Below, piece after piece: positions 32,976 to 40,535 of a stretch of DNA of 64,000 bases. Position 1 is the stretch's first letter. Each line of letters starts with the position of its first letter. The stretch is from Microtetraspora sp. NBRC 13810 (GTDB taxonomy: Bacteria; Actinomycetota; Actinomycetes; Streptosporangiales; Streptosporangiaceae). The translations under genes and the position numbers were made by a program. The notes beneath the pieces are model-generated. The model saw nothing but the letters and a program-made list of their open reading frames with translations, ran no database searches and had not been told where the DNA came from. The stretch lies in NCBI RefSeq assembly GCF_030268685.1, contig NZ_BSRQ01000006.1, positions 1 to 64,000 of the forward strand. The letters are read 5' to 3'.

Positions 32976-33980
32976 CTAGACGATAGCGGACTGGGCCTGT
33001 GTGGAGCGTCTCCGCGCGCCGTCCACCGGCCACAGCCGGTCCACCTCAGCGTTCAGCGTGGCGCCGATGAGGACGGCCAGTGCGGTGATGTAGAGCCAGA
33101 GCAGGACGGCGATGGGCGCGGCCAGCGAGCCGTAGACGGACAGCGGGGTGAACCAGGCCGCGAGCACCGCGCGCAGCACGGCGGCGCAGCCGATCCAGAT
33201 GACCAGCGCGAGGAGCGCCCCGGGCAGCTCCCGCCACCAGCGGGTCCGCACCGGCACGCTCACGTGGTAGAGCAGGCTCAGGAACAGCACGGAGCCGGCG
33301 ACCAGCACCGGCCAGTAGAGGACGTCGGCCAGCATCGCGTACGCCGGGGGCAGCACGCCGGACAGCAGCGTCGGGCCGACCACCAGCACCGGCATCACGA
33401 TGAGCGCGATGAGCAGCGCCACGATGTACAGGCCGAAGGACATGACGCGGGTGCGGATGATGCCGCGCTCCTCGCCCAGGCCGTAGGCCACCGAGATCAG
33501 GTCCACGTAGACGTAGAGCGCCCGCGACCCCGACCAGAGCGACAGCAGGAAGCCCAGCGAGATCAGCGGGATCTTGCCGCCGCCGTTCAGCACGTCGTCG
33601 ATGAGCGGCGTGACCACCCGGTCCACCGCGTTGTCGGTGAAGAGCAGGTGGGCCTGGCGCTCCACCCACTGGCGGATCTCCATGATCGTGCCGGGCCCGA
33701 GCGCGGTGCTCAGGTGGGCCAGGATGCCCACCAGGCCGAGCACGAACGGCGGCAGCGAGAGCAGGGCGAAGAAGGCCGCCTCGCCGGCCAGCCCGGTGAC
33801 CCGGTAGGTGACGCCGGCCAGGGTGGTCCCCCGGACCAGGGCCCAGCCGTCCGTGGCCCTGGTCCAGGTCAGCGCGGACCGCGTCCGGTTCAGCACCCGG
33901 GCGCCCGCCCGCGCAGCGCTCAGCCGGACGGCACGCCGTTTGGGGCGCTGCCGCCTCGACGGAGCATCGGTCGACGTCAT
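32976..33980 (-). CDS. YihY/BrkB-family inner membrane protein
   Basis: The 334-residue protein has a basic N-terminus and about six membrane segments. It carries the family features GLAGEAAFFALLSLPPFVLGLVG, LWSGSRALYVYVDLISVAYG and YGSLAAPIAVLLWLYITALAVLIGATLNAEVD. It was once misannotated as RNase BN; the true function is unknown, perhaps transport. ATG 33980 opens the protein, and the longer upstream frame is not supported. The stop directly adjoins the glyA riboswitch. Confidence 0.9.
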   Translation of the reverse strand: MTSTDAPSRRQRPKRRAVRLSAARAGARVLNRTRSALTWTRATDGWALVRGTTLAGVTYRVTGLAGEAAFFALLSLPPFVLGLVGILAHLSTALGPGTIMEIRQWVERQAHLLFTDNAVDRVVTPLIDDVLNGGGKIPLISLGFLLSLWSGSRALYVYVDLISVAYGLGEERGIIRTRVMSFGLYIVALLIALIVMPVLVVGPTLLSGVLPPAYAMLADVLYWPVLVAGSVLFLSLLYHVSVPVRTRWWRELPGALLALVIWIGCAAVLRAVLAAWFTPLSVYGSLAAPIAVLLWLYITALAVLIGATLNAEVDRLWPVDGARRRSTQAQSAIV

Positions 33981-34216
33981 GGGATCCAACGGTAGGCGCA
34001 GGAGGGGTCCCGCGTGGGGCCGCTCCCGCAACGATCGGATTTCGCGTGGGCTACCCCCCGCGGGAACCGGGAAACCCCGGTCACGGCGACGGGCCGGTTC
34101 GGTTGGCTCGCATCCCCTGAGCATTCCCCGCACAGGCGTCCCGCGACCCCTCCGGGAATACGACCTGCCTGGTCAGGGGCATGGCGGGCGTTCCCGCCCG
34201 GGGAGATAATGGAAAG

Positions 34217-34339
34217 GTGATCTGCGCGAAGTGCAAAGAAGGCGATCACGAGGAGTGCCGCGGCGGCTCCTGGTGCGACTGCCAGCACCAGCGTCCCGCG
34301 CCGGCCGAGCCTCCCGTGACGTGGCGCCTCCAGGGCTGA
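34217..34339 (+). CDS. Small Cys-rich protein (40 residues)
   Basis: The protein begins VICAKCKEGDHEECRGGSWC and continues DCQH. It has five Cys (3, 6, 14, 20, 22) and two His (11, 24) in the first 24 residues, arranged to bind zinc, then a short Pro-rich tail. Similar tiny proteins with a GGxWCDCQH core occur in actinobacteria; no function is known to me. GGGAG lies 11 bases before the GTG start at 34217. It stands alone in the divergent gap between the YihY gene and the sulfur operon. Confidence 0.65.
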   Translation: MICAKCKEGDHEECRGGSWCDCQHQRPAPAEPPVTWRLQG

Positions 34340-34425
34340 GCCGGGCGCGTGCCACGTACGGGTGCGGTCATACACACAGACGGCACCCGAGTGCAACCGG
34401 AATGCCGCATGAGGGCAGGTTGATG

Positions 34426-34451
34426 TCCAAAGTGTGGACCCCCACATTGGA
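34426..34451 (+). promoter_or_regulatory. Operator-like dyad over the sulfur operon promoter
   Basis: TGTGG-accc-CCACA (34433-34446) is nested in TCCAA (34426-34430) and TTGGA (34447-34451). It overlaps the -35 box, where a repressor of sulfur assimilation could bind. The regulator is unknown. Confidence 0.4.
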
Positions 34452-34475
34452 CATCCGTGTCTATCGGGGTATCGT
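34447..34475 (+). promoter_or_regulatory. Promoter of the sulfate-reduction operon
   Basis: TTGGAC (34447-34452) and TATCGT (34470-34475) are separated by exactly 17 bases. The predicted start point is at about 34482, next to the leader peptide ATG at 34483, so that peptide is probably leaderless. Confidence 0.6.
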
Positions 34476-34482
34476 TCTGGAC

Positions 34483-34566
34483 ATGCCAGCGGATCCGCTT
34501 CTCGTCGTGCGACGCCACGTCGACCTCCTGCGTGTCCGTAGCGCCATCTGTCTTGACGCCTGCTGA
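34483..34566 (+). CDS. 27-residue leader peptide of the sulfur operon
   Basis: The peptide starts MPADPLLVVRRHVDLLRVRS and ends with Cys23 and Cys27, the last being the final codon. The RRHVDLxRVxSAxC pattern is that of the actinobacterial putative leader peptides found before cysteine and sulfur genes. In mycobacteria, leaderless ORFs with Cys codons act as cysteine-responsive attenuators. No Shine-Dalgarno is present and the promoter predicts a leaderless ATG. Slow decoding of the Cys codons when cysteine is scarce is the likely signal. Confidence 0.8.
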   Translation: MPADPLLVVRRHVDLLRVRSAICLDAC

Positions 34567-34604
34567 CCATCGCCCTGTTCTTTCCAGATCGGGCGCGTGG
34601 CCAT

Positions 34605-34670
34605 CTCAGGCGTTTTTCGCTGTGCTCCGACCGCGCTCGACGACGAGCGGGTGTCCGGGAGCCGCCTGAG
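34605..34670 (+). promoter_or_regulatory. Structured leader between the sulfur leader peptide and sulfite reductase
   Basis: CTCAGGCG (34605-34612) pairs perfectly with CGCCTGAG (34663-34670), enclosing a hairpin CGCTCG-acga-CGAGCG (34634-34649). A run of five T follows the first arm. It is placed to be remodelled by ribosomes on the leader peptide, or to act in attenuation. Confidence 0.5.
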
Positions 34671-34714
34671 CCGCGCGCCGCCAGCCGCCTACGTTGACGC
34701 AAAGGACGCGCGCC

Positions 34715-36397
34715 ATGACTGTTCCGGCCAGGCCGGCGAACCGCCACCACAAGCGCCCTCGTGGTGAGGGCCAGTGGGCCCTGGGCTACCGAGAGCCGCT
34801 CAACAAGAACGAGGAGAACAAGAAGAACGACGACGGGCTCAACGTCCGTCAGCGGATCATCGACATCTACTCCAAGCGGGGCTTCGACTCGATCGACCCG
34901 GCCGACCTGCGCGGCAGGTTCCGCTGGTTCGGGCTCTACACCCAGCGCAAGCCGGGCATCGACGGCGGCAAGACCGCGATCCTGGAGCCGGAGGAGCTCG
35001 ACGACCGCTACTTCATGCTGCGGGTCCGCATCGACGGCGGCCAGCTCAGCCTGGAGCAGCTGCGGGTGATCGCCGACATCTCCAACGAGTACGGCCGGGG
35101 CACCGCCGACGTCACCGACCGGCAGAACATCCAGTTGCACTGGATCGAGGTCGAGGCGGTCCCGGACATCTGGGAGCGGCTGGAGGCGGTGGGCCTGTCC
35201 ACCACCGAGGCGTGCGGCGACACCCCGCGCGTGGTCCTCGGCTGCCCGCTCGCCGGGATCGACGCCGACGAGGTGCTCGACGGCACCCCGCAGATCCAGG
35301 ACGTCCTCGACCGCTATATCGGCGACAAGGAGTTCTCCAACCTGCCGCGCAAGTTCAAGTCGGCGGTGAGCGGCTGCCCGGCGCACTGCACGGTGCACGA
35401 GATCAACGACGTGGCGTTCGTGGGCGTCGAGAAGGCCGACGGCAGCAAGGGCTTCGACGTGTGGGTGGGCGGCGGCCTGTCCACCAACCCGATGCTGGCC
35501 AAGCGGCTGGGCGCGTTCGTCCGGCCGGAGCAGGTGCACGAGGTGTGGGCCGGGATCTGCGGGATCTTCCGCGACTACGGCTACCGCAGGCTGCGGCACC
35601 GCGCCCGGATCAAGTTCCTGGTCAACGACTGGGGCGCGGAGAAGTTCCGGGAGGTCCTGGAGAAGGACTACCTGGGTTACCAGCTCGCCGACGGCCCGGC
35701 CCCCGAGCTGCCGCGCGGCGGCCGGCGCGACCACGTGGGCGTCTTCCCGCAGAAGGACGGCAACTTCTACGTCGGCTTCGCCCCCAAGGTCGGCCGGCTG
35801 AGCGGCGACCAGTTGCACCTCATCGCGGACATCGCCGAGCGGCACGGGTCGGGCCGGGTGCGCACGACGGTCGAGCAGAAGATGGTCGTCCTCGACGTCG
35901 CGCCCGACCGGGTGGACTCGATCGTGGCCGAGCTGGAGGCCAACGACCTGCAGGTCAACCCCTCCACGTTCCGCCGCCAGACGATGGCCTGCACCGGCAT
36001 CGAGTACTGCAAGCTGGCCATCGTCGAGACCAAGGCCACCGCGAGCGACCTGATCGACGAGCTGGAGCGCCGGCTGCCCGACTTCGCCGACCCGCTGACC
36101 ATCAACGTCAACGGCTGCCCCAACTCCTGCGCCCGGATCCAGGTCGCCGACATCGGCCTCAAGGGCCAGCTGGTGATCGACGGCGAGGGCAACCAGGTCG
36201 AGGGCTTCCAGATCCACCTGGGCGGCTCCGTGGGGGTCAACCCGGGGTTCGGCCGCAAGGTCCGCGGCCTCAAGGCCACCGCCGCCGAGCTGCCCGACTA
36301 CGTCGAGCGGGTCGTCACGAACTTCTCGGCCCAGAAGAAGGAGGGCGAGACCTTCGCCGAGTGGGTCCAGCGCGCCGACGAAGCAGATCTGAAGTGA
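34715..36397 (+). CDS. Ferredoxin-dependent assimilatory sulfite reductase (nitrite/sulfite reductase family)
   Basis: The enzyme reduces sulfite to sulfide using a coupled sirohaem-[4Fe-4S] centre. The 560-residue protein has two ferredoxin-like/sirohaem repeats. The cluster ligands are in MACTGIEYCKLA (about residues 426-437) and NVNGCPNSCARIQ (about 465-477). DRQNIQLHWI and RTTVEQKMVVLDV mark the two half domains, and AVSGCPAHC is a further conserved Cys motif. The cysH and sirohydrochlorin chelatase genes in the same operon favour sulfite over nitrite. AAAGGA lies eight bases before ATG 34715. Expression is probably attenuated through the leader. Confidence 0.94.
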   Translation: MTVPARPANRHHKRPRGEGQWALGYREPLNKNEENKKNDDGLNVRQRIIDIYSKRGFDSIDPADLRGRFRWFGLYTQRKPGIDGGKTAILEPEELDDRYFMLRVRIDGGQLSLEQLRVIADISNEYGRGTADVTDRQNIQLHWIEVEAVPDIWERLEAVGLSTTEACGDTPRVVLGCPLAGIDADEVLDGTPQIQDVLDRYIGDKEFSNLPRKFKSAVSGCPAHCTVHEINDVAFVGVEKADGSKGFDVWVGGGLSTNPMLAKRLGAFVRPEQVHEVWAGICGIFRDYGYRRLRHRARIKFLVNDWGAEKFREVLEKDYLGYQLADGPAPELPRGGRRDHVGVFPQKDGNFYVGFAPKVGRLSGDQLHLIADIAERHGSGRVRTTVEQKMVVLDVAPDRVDSIVAELEANDLQVNPSTFRRQTMACTGIEYCKLAIVETKATASDLIDELERRLPDFADPLTINVNGCPNSCARIQVADIGLKGQLVIDGEGNQVEGFQIHLGGSVGVNPGFGRKVRGLKATAAELPDYVERVVTNFSAQKKEGETFAEWVQRADEADLK

Positions 36398-36404
36398 GGC
36401 CGCT

Positions 36405-36548
36405 ATGAGCGAACGAGCGGTTCCCTTCCACTGCCCCTACTGCGGTGAAGAGGATCTCGAACCGCACGAGGGCGACGGCGGCTGGTACTGCCGCTCCTGC
36501 GCCCGCGCCTTCAAGCTCAAATTCCTGGGTATCGGAGTACGATCATGA
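36405..36548 (+). CDS. Small zinc-ribbon protein in the sulfur operon
   Basis: The 47-residue protein has two CxxC knuckles, Cys10/Cys13 (FHCPYCGEEDL) and Cys29/Cys32 (WYCRSCARAF), the pattern of a single zinc ribbon, then a basic tail KLKFLGIGVRS. It starts seven bases after the sulfite reductase stop and its TGA overlaps the cysH ATG (ATGA), so it is coupled to cysH. Small proteins at this place recur in actinobacterial sulfate operons; the role is unknown, perhaps a redox or assembly partner. Confidence 0.85.
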   Translation: MSERAVPFHCPYCGEEDLEPHEGDGGWYCRSCARAFKLKFLGIGVRS

Positions 36549-37273
36549 CACTGGTGGACATAGAAATCGGGTTGAGAGAACAACGCGGAGCCCTCGACCT
36601 TCAGGACATCGTGGAGTCCGCGGCCGAGTTCCTGGAGGACGCCTCCGCGCGGGAGATCATCCGCTGGGCTGCCGCGACCTTCGGCGACCGGCTCTGCCTG
36701 ACCTCGTCGATGAGCGACGCGCTGCTGATCGACCTGGTCAGCCGGGTCAAGCCGGGGGTGGACGTGCTGTTCATCGACACCGGTTACCACTTCGCCGAGA
36801 CGATCGGCACCCGTGACGCCGTCCAGCAGGTGTACGACGTCAATCTGATCAACATCGAGCCGTCCAGGACGGTGGCCGAGCAGGACCGCGACCTCGGTCC
36901 GCGGCTCTTCGGGCGCAACCCCGACCTGTGCTGCTTCCTGCGCAAGGTGGAGCCGCTGAACCGGGCGCTGGAGCCGTACCTCGCCTGGATCTCCGGCATC
37001 CGCAGGGACGAGGCGTCCACCCGGTCCGGGATCAAGGTCGTCGAGTGGGACGCCAAGCGGCAGATGGTCAAGGTCAACCCGATCGCCAGGTGGACGCAGG
37101 AGGACGTCGACAACTACATCGCCGACAACGGCGTCCTGATCAACCCCCTGCACTACGACAACTACCCGTCGATCGGCTGTGCCCCGTGCACCCGCCAGGT
37201 GCTCGAAGGCGAGGACCCGCGCAGCGGGCGGTGGGCCGGCATGGGCAAGACGGAGTGCGGAATCCACGTCTAG
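36545..37273 (+). CDS. cysH: [4Fe-4S] adenylylsulfate (APS) reductase
   Basis: It reduces APS to sulfite with thioredoxin. The 242-residue protein has a PP-loop ATPase-fold active site (SSMSDALLIDLV, FIDTGYHFAET). The cluster cysteines Cys129-Cys130 (DLCCFLRKVEPL) and Cys212/Cys215 (GCAPCTRQ) mark the APS-type enzyme rather than the PAPS-type of E. coli. The catalytic Cys238 is in KTECGIHV at the C-terminus. The ATG overlaps the preceding zinc-ribbon stop. No cysDN or cysC gene is in the window, so APS must be made from genes elsewhere. Confidence 0.95.
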   Translation: MTLVDIEIGLREQRGALDLQDIVESAAEFLEDASAREIIRWAAATFGDRLCLTSSMSDALLIDLVSRVKPGVDVLFIDTGYHFAETIGTRDAVQQVYDVNLINIEPSRTVAEQDRDLGPRLFGRNPDLCCFLRKVEPLNRALEPYLAWISGIRRDEASTRSGIKVVEWDAKRQMVKVNPIARWTQEDVDNYIADNGVLINPLHYDNYPSIGCAPCTRQVLEGEDPRSGRWAGMGKTECGIHV

Positions 37274-37280
37274 AGTCCTC

Positions 37281-38024
37281 ATGAACCCCGACGACGTCCC
37301 GCTGATCGCGGTGGCGCACGGGTCACGCGACCCGCGCGCCGCGGCGACGGTGGAATCCCTGCTCGACGCGGTACGGCTCCGCCGTACCGGTCTCGACGTG
37401 CGCACGGCGTATCTCGACCACGCCGCGCCCTCCCTGCCGCAGGCCCTGCACGGCGTGTCCGAGGCGGTCGTGCTGCCGCTGCTGCTCACCGAGGCGTACC
37501 ACAGCCGGGTGGACATCCCCGGCGTGCTGGCCGAGGTGACGGCGCGGCGCCCGCTGTTGCGGGTGCACCGCGGCGCGACGCTCGGGCCGGACCCGCTGCT
37601 CGTCGCCGCGCTCGAACGCCGGCTGGCCGAGGCCGGGGTGGAGATCGGCGACCCCGGTACGGCCGTGGTCCTGGTGTCCGCGGGCTCCAGCGACCCGCGC
37701 GCCAACGCGGTGATCGCCCGGCTGGCCCGCGACTGGGCGCGGACCCGCCCCTGGTGGTCGGTCACCGCCGCCTACGCCTCTGCCGCCTCCCCCGCCCCGG
37801 AGCAGGCGGTCATGCGGCTGACCAGGGCGGGCGCGCGCCGGGTCGTCGTCGCGCCCTATCTGCTCGCGCCCGGTTTCTTCGCGGACAAGGTGCGCGAGGC
37901 CGCTCTCACCGCCGGTGCGGCCGCGGTCGCCGACGTGCTCGGCCCCGCTCCCGAGATCGCCACGCTCATCCTGGACCGGCACGCCCAGGCCGTCCGCGCC
38001 GAGAAGACCTTCGCGACCGCCTGA
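37281..38024 (+). CDS. Sirohydrochlorin chelatase (CbiX/SirB-like)
   Basis: It inserts iron into sirohydrochlorin to make sirohaem for the sulfite reductase. The 247-residue protein has two CbiX-like halves. LIAVAHGSRDPRAAATVESLL opens the first half, with LPLLLTEAYHSRVDIPGVL carrying the second metal/substrate histidine. VVLVSAGSSDPRANAVIARLA opens the second, with VVVAPYLLAPGFFADKVREAA. The catalytic His pair is in the N-terminal half only, as in the family. It follows cysH by seven bases and closes the operon, four bases from a convergent gene. Confidence 0.88.
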   Translation: MNPDDVPLIAVAHGSRDPRAAATVESLLDAVRLRRTGLDVRTAYLDHAAPSLPQALHGVSEAVVLPLLLTEAYHSRVDIPGVLAEVTARRPLLRVHRGATLGPDPLLVAALERRLAEAGVEIGDPGTAVVLVSAGSSDPRANAVIARLARDWARTRPWWSVTAAYASAASPAPEQAVMRLTRAGARRVVVAPYLLAPGFFADKVREAALTAGAAAVADVLGPAPEIATLILDRHAQAVRAEKTFATA

Positions 38025-38028
38025 GCGC

Positions 38029-38862
38029 TCAGCGCCCCCGGTCGTCGTCGTACGGCCCCGCCGGGCGCTGGTAGCCGTGGCCGTGCCAGTGGCCCCGGCC
38101 GTGCGGATCCTGCCCGTGGAGGCCCTGCGGCTGCGCGGGCCCGCCGTACGGCGCCTGGGGGTGCGGCTGGGCGTGGCCGTAGGGGCCGGGGGGCTGGACG
38201 GGGTAGGGCTGCGGGGGGAGCGGCATGCCGAGGTCGCGGCGGACCTCGTGCCACTGCTGCCGCCAGGCCGCCCAGGCGCGCTTGAGCGGCTCGGCGCGGG
38301 AGTGGCCGATCACCTTGACGTCGCCCATCACCGCGTAGGCGTGCACCCGGATCACCGGCACGTTCATCCCCAGGGGCGCCGGGTCCACCTCGACCCGCTT
38401 GCCGCCCATGATCGCCATGCCCTGGAGGTCGACCTCCACCCCGTCGGGCACGATGATCTTCACGTCGCCCATCACGGCGGTCGCCACGATGTCCACCTCG
38501 CCGGTGCGCACCTCGGCCTCGCGCAGGTCGAGCACCACGTCGCCCATCACGGCCACCGCGCCGAGCTGCCGGTCGACCCGCCACTTGCCGCGCCGCTTGG
38601 AGTCGCCGAGCACCCCGACGAACCAGCGCCGCCCGGCGCCCTGCGGCCGCGGCCCGGGGACCGGGGCGGGCGCCTCGCCGGAGCGCGGGATGTCGGAGGT
38701 GATCACGTCGAGCTCGGCCCGGGTGACGGCGGTGTAGGCCGCCTCGGTGCGCTCGGTCAGCTCGCCCAGGGTCAGCCGCCCCTCGACCGAGGCGATCTTC
38801 AAACGCTCGACGACGGCTTCCCGCTCAGCGTCGGAGGCCCGTATTCCACCCGGCTCAGTCAC
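38029..38862 (-). CDS. DUF1707 and LiaF-like cell-envelope protein
   Basis: The 277-residue protein starts with a DUF1707 SHOCT-like domain (IRASDAEREAVVERLKIASVEGRLTLGELTERTEAAYTA). A beta-rich DUF2154/LiaF-type domain follows with three repeats of the form AVMGDVxxxxxx (GAVAVMGDVVLDL, ATAVMGDVKIIVPDG, YAVMGDVKVIG). The C-terminal 55 residues are Pro/His/Gly-rich. The domain set is linked to envelope stress or cell-wall antibiotic response. GTG 38862 opens DUF1707. It is convergent with the chelatase gene. Confidence 0.85.
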   Translation of the reverse strand: MTEPGGIRASDAEREAVVERLKIASVEGRLTLGELTERTEAAYTAVTRAELDVITSDIPRSGEAPAPVPGPRPQGAGRRWFVGVLGDSKRRGKWRVDRQLGAVAVMGDVVLDLREAEVRTGEVDIVATAVMGDVKIIVPDGVEVDLQGMAIMGGKRVEVDPAPLGMNVPVIRVHAYAVMGDVKVIGHSRAEPLKRAWAAWRQQWHEVRRDLGMPLPPQPYPVQPPGPYGHAQPHPQAPYGGPAQPQGLHGQDPHGRGHWHGHGYQRPAGPYDDDRGR

Positions 38863-38980
38863 CCTTCCCAATCTAGCCCGCCGCCCCCGGAACGCCGTCC
38901 TCCGTGAGGAGGAAACCGGAAGGAGTACTCCCTCCCCCGGGGCCGCGCCCACCGCGTCCCGGCGGCCCTATGCTCGGCTC

Positions 38981-40474
38981 ATGGATCGAGGACTGCTGGA
39001 CGCGGTGACCCGGAACGACGTGGATCAGGTGCGCGAGCTGCTGGAGGGCGGGACGGCCGATCCGGCCGGCGAGGGCGAGCCGACCGCGCTCTACCGGGCG
39101 GCGGTGGACGGGCGGGCGGAGATCGTGGACCTGCTGCTCGCCCGCGGCGCGGACGCCAACCGGTTCAGCGGCGACGCCGACGACGACGAGGGCCTCCCGC
39201 TGTGCGGTGCGGCCGCGCGGGGGCTCACGTCCATCGTGGAGGCCCTGCTCGCCGCGGGCGCCGATCCGCTGGGCAAGGAGGCCGGCGGGTGGAGCGCGCT
39301 GCTCTGGGCCGCCGCCAAGGGCCACCGGGAGGCGGCCGAGACGCTGCTGGCCGCGGGCGCCGACGCCGACGACTCCAACGACGACGGCGACACCGCGCTG
39401 ACGCTGGCCGCCAGGCGTGGCGCCCCGGGCGTCGTCCAGGCGCTCCTGGCCCACGGCGTCGACCCCGAGCGGCCCGACGGCGACGGCGACACGGCGCTGG
39501 CGATCGCCGAGGAGTGGCTGGGCGTCCACCTGGAGAGCGCCCTGCTGGAGCAGTTCGAGGGGGACGACGAGTCCCCCGAGGACCACCGGATCGCGGTGAC
39601 CCGGACGATGACCCGCGACGGCACCGAGCTCGTCACGCTGACCGAGTACGACGGGGACGGCGAGCCGGTGCGCGAGGTCGAGAGCCAGCGCGGGCACACC
39701 GCCGTGGTGACGCTCCTGGAGCGGGCGGCCGACGTGTACGTCGCGGTGCCCGATCTGGTCAGGCGCGCGGTCACGCACCGCGACGCGGACGACGACCACG
39801 AGACCTGGTGGATCGTCGTCGAGGCGCTGGCCGCCAGGGAGGACGACGAGGTGTTCGAGACGGCCACCGCGCTGTGCCTGAGCGACGAGCCGCGCGAGCG
39901 CGAGTTCGCGGCCGACCTGCTGGGCAGGCTGGCGAAGGGCGGGGACGAGCCCGCGGCGGACGACGAGCGGACCGGGCGGAGCCTCGCGGCGCTGCGCCGG
40001 CTGGCCCGGATCGAGGGCGACGAGCCCGTCCTCGACTCGGTGCTCAACGCGCTCGGCAAGCACGGCGACCAGCGGGCGCTGCCCGAGGTGCTGGGCATCC
40101 TCGGCCGCCCCGGCCGCACGCCGACGCCGGCCGACCCCGGCGCGCTGGCCGCCGTCCTGCCGCCGGGCCACGAGGAGGGCCTGGCCCTGCTGATCGCCAT
40201 GACGGCCGACCCCGACGCCGACGTGCGGGACTGGGCGACGCTCGGGCTGGCCGGGCTGGAGGCCGACGACGCGCGGATCCGCGACGCGCTGGCCGCCCGG
40301 CTCGACGACACCAGCCTCACGGCGGTGGCCGAGGCCGTGCGCGGGCTGGCCGCGCGGGGCGACGAGCGGGCGGCGGCCGGGGTGCGCCGGGTGCTCGCCG
40401 AGAGCGACGACGACTACGCCCGCGACCTCGTCAGGGAAGCCGCCCAGAAGATCGGTATACCGGAAATCGGATAA
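38981..40474 (+). CDS. Ankyrin-repeat and HEAT-like repeat protein
   Basis: The 497-residue acidic protein starts with about five ankyrin repeats (residues 1-170): LLDAVTRNDVDQVRELLEGG, ALYRAAVDGRAEIVDLLLARGAD, LCGAAARGLTSIVEALLAAGAD, LLWAAAKGHREAAETLLAAGAD and LTLAARRGAPGVVQALLAHGVD. A middle part of unknown fold follows, then HEAT/armadillo-like helices from about residue 330. No catalytic motif is seen. It probably acts as a scaffold for protein binding. It lacks a signal peptide. Confidence 0.85.
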   Translation: MDRGLLDAVTRNDVDQVRELLEGGTADPAGEGEPTALYRAAVDGRAEIVDLLLARGADANRFSGDADDDEGLPLCGAAARGLTSIVEALLAAGADPLGKEAGGWSALLWAAAKGHREAAETLLAAGADADDSNDDGDTALTLAARRGAPGVVQALLAHGVDPERPDGDGDTALAIAEEWLGVHLESALLEQFEGDDESPEDHRIAVTRTMTRDGTELVTLTEYDGDGEPVREVESQRGHTAVVTLLERAADVYVAVPDLVRRAVTHRDADDDHETWWIVVEALAAREDDEVFETATALCLSDEPREREFAADLLGRLAKGGDEPAADDERTGRSLAALRRLARIEGDEPVLDSVLNALGKHGDQRALPEVLGILGRPGRTPTPADPGALAAVLPPGHEEGLALLIAMTADPDADVRDWATLGLAGLEADDARIRDALAARLDDTSLTAVAEAVRGLAARGDERAAAGVRRVLAESDDDYARDLVREAAQKIGIPEIG

Positions 40475-40535
40475 AACAGCGAAAGTGAGATAAAGGAGGA
40501 GACCACCAGGCCGCCCGCACAACCGGAGGGCATCC

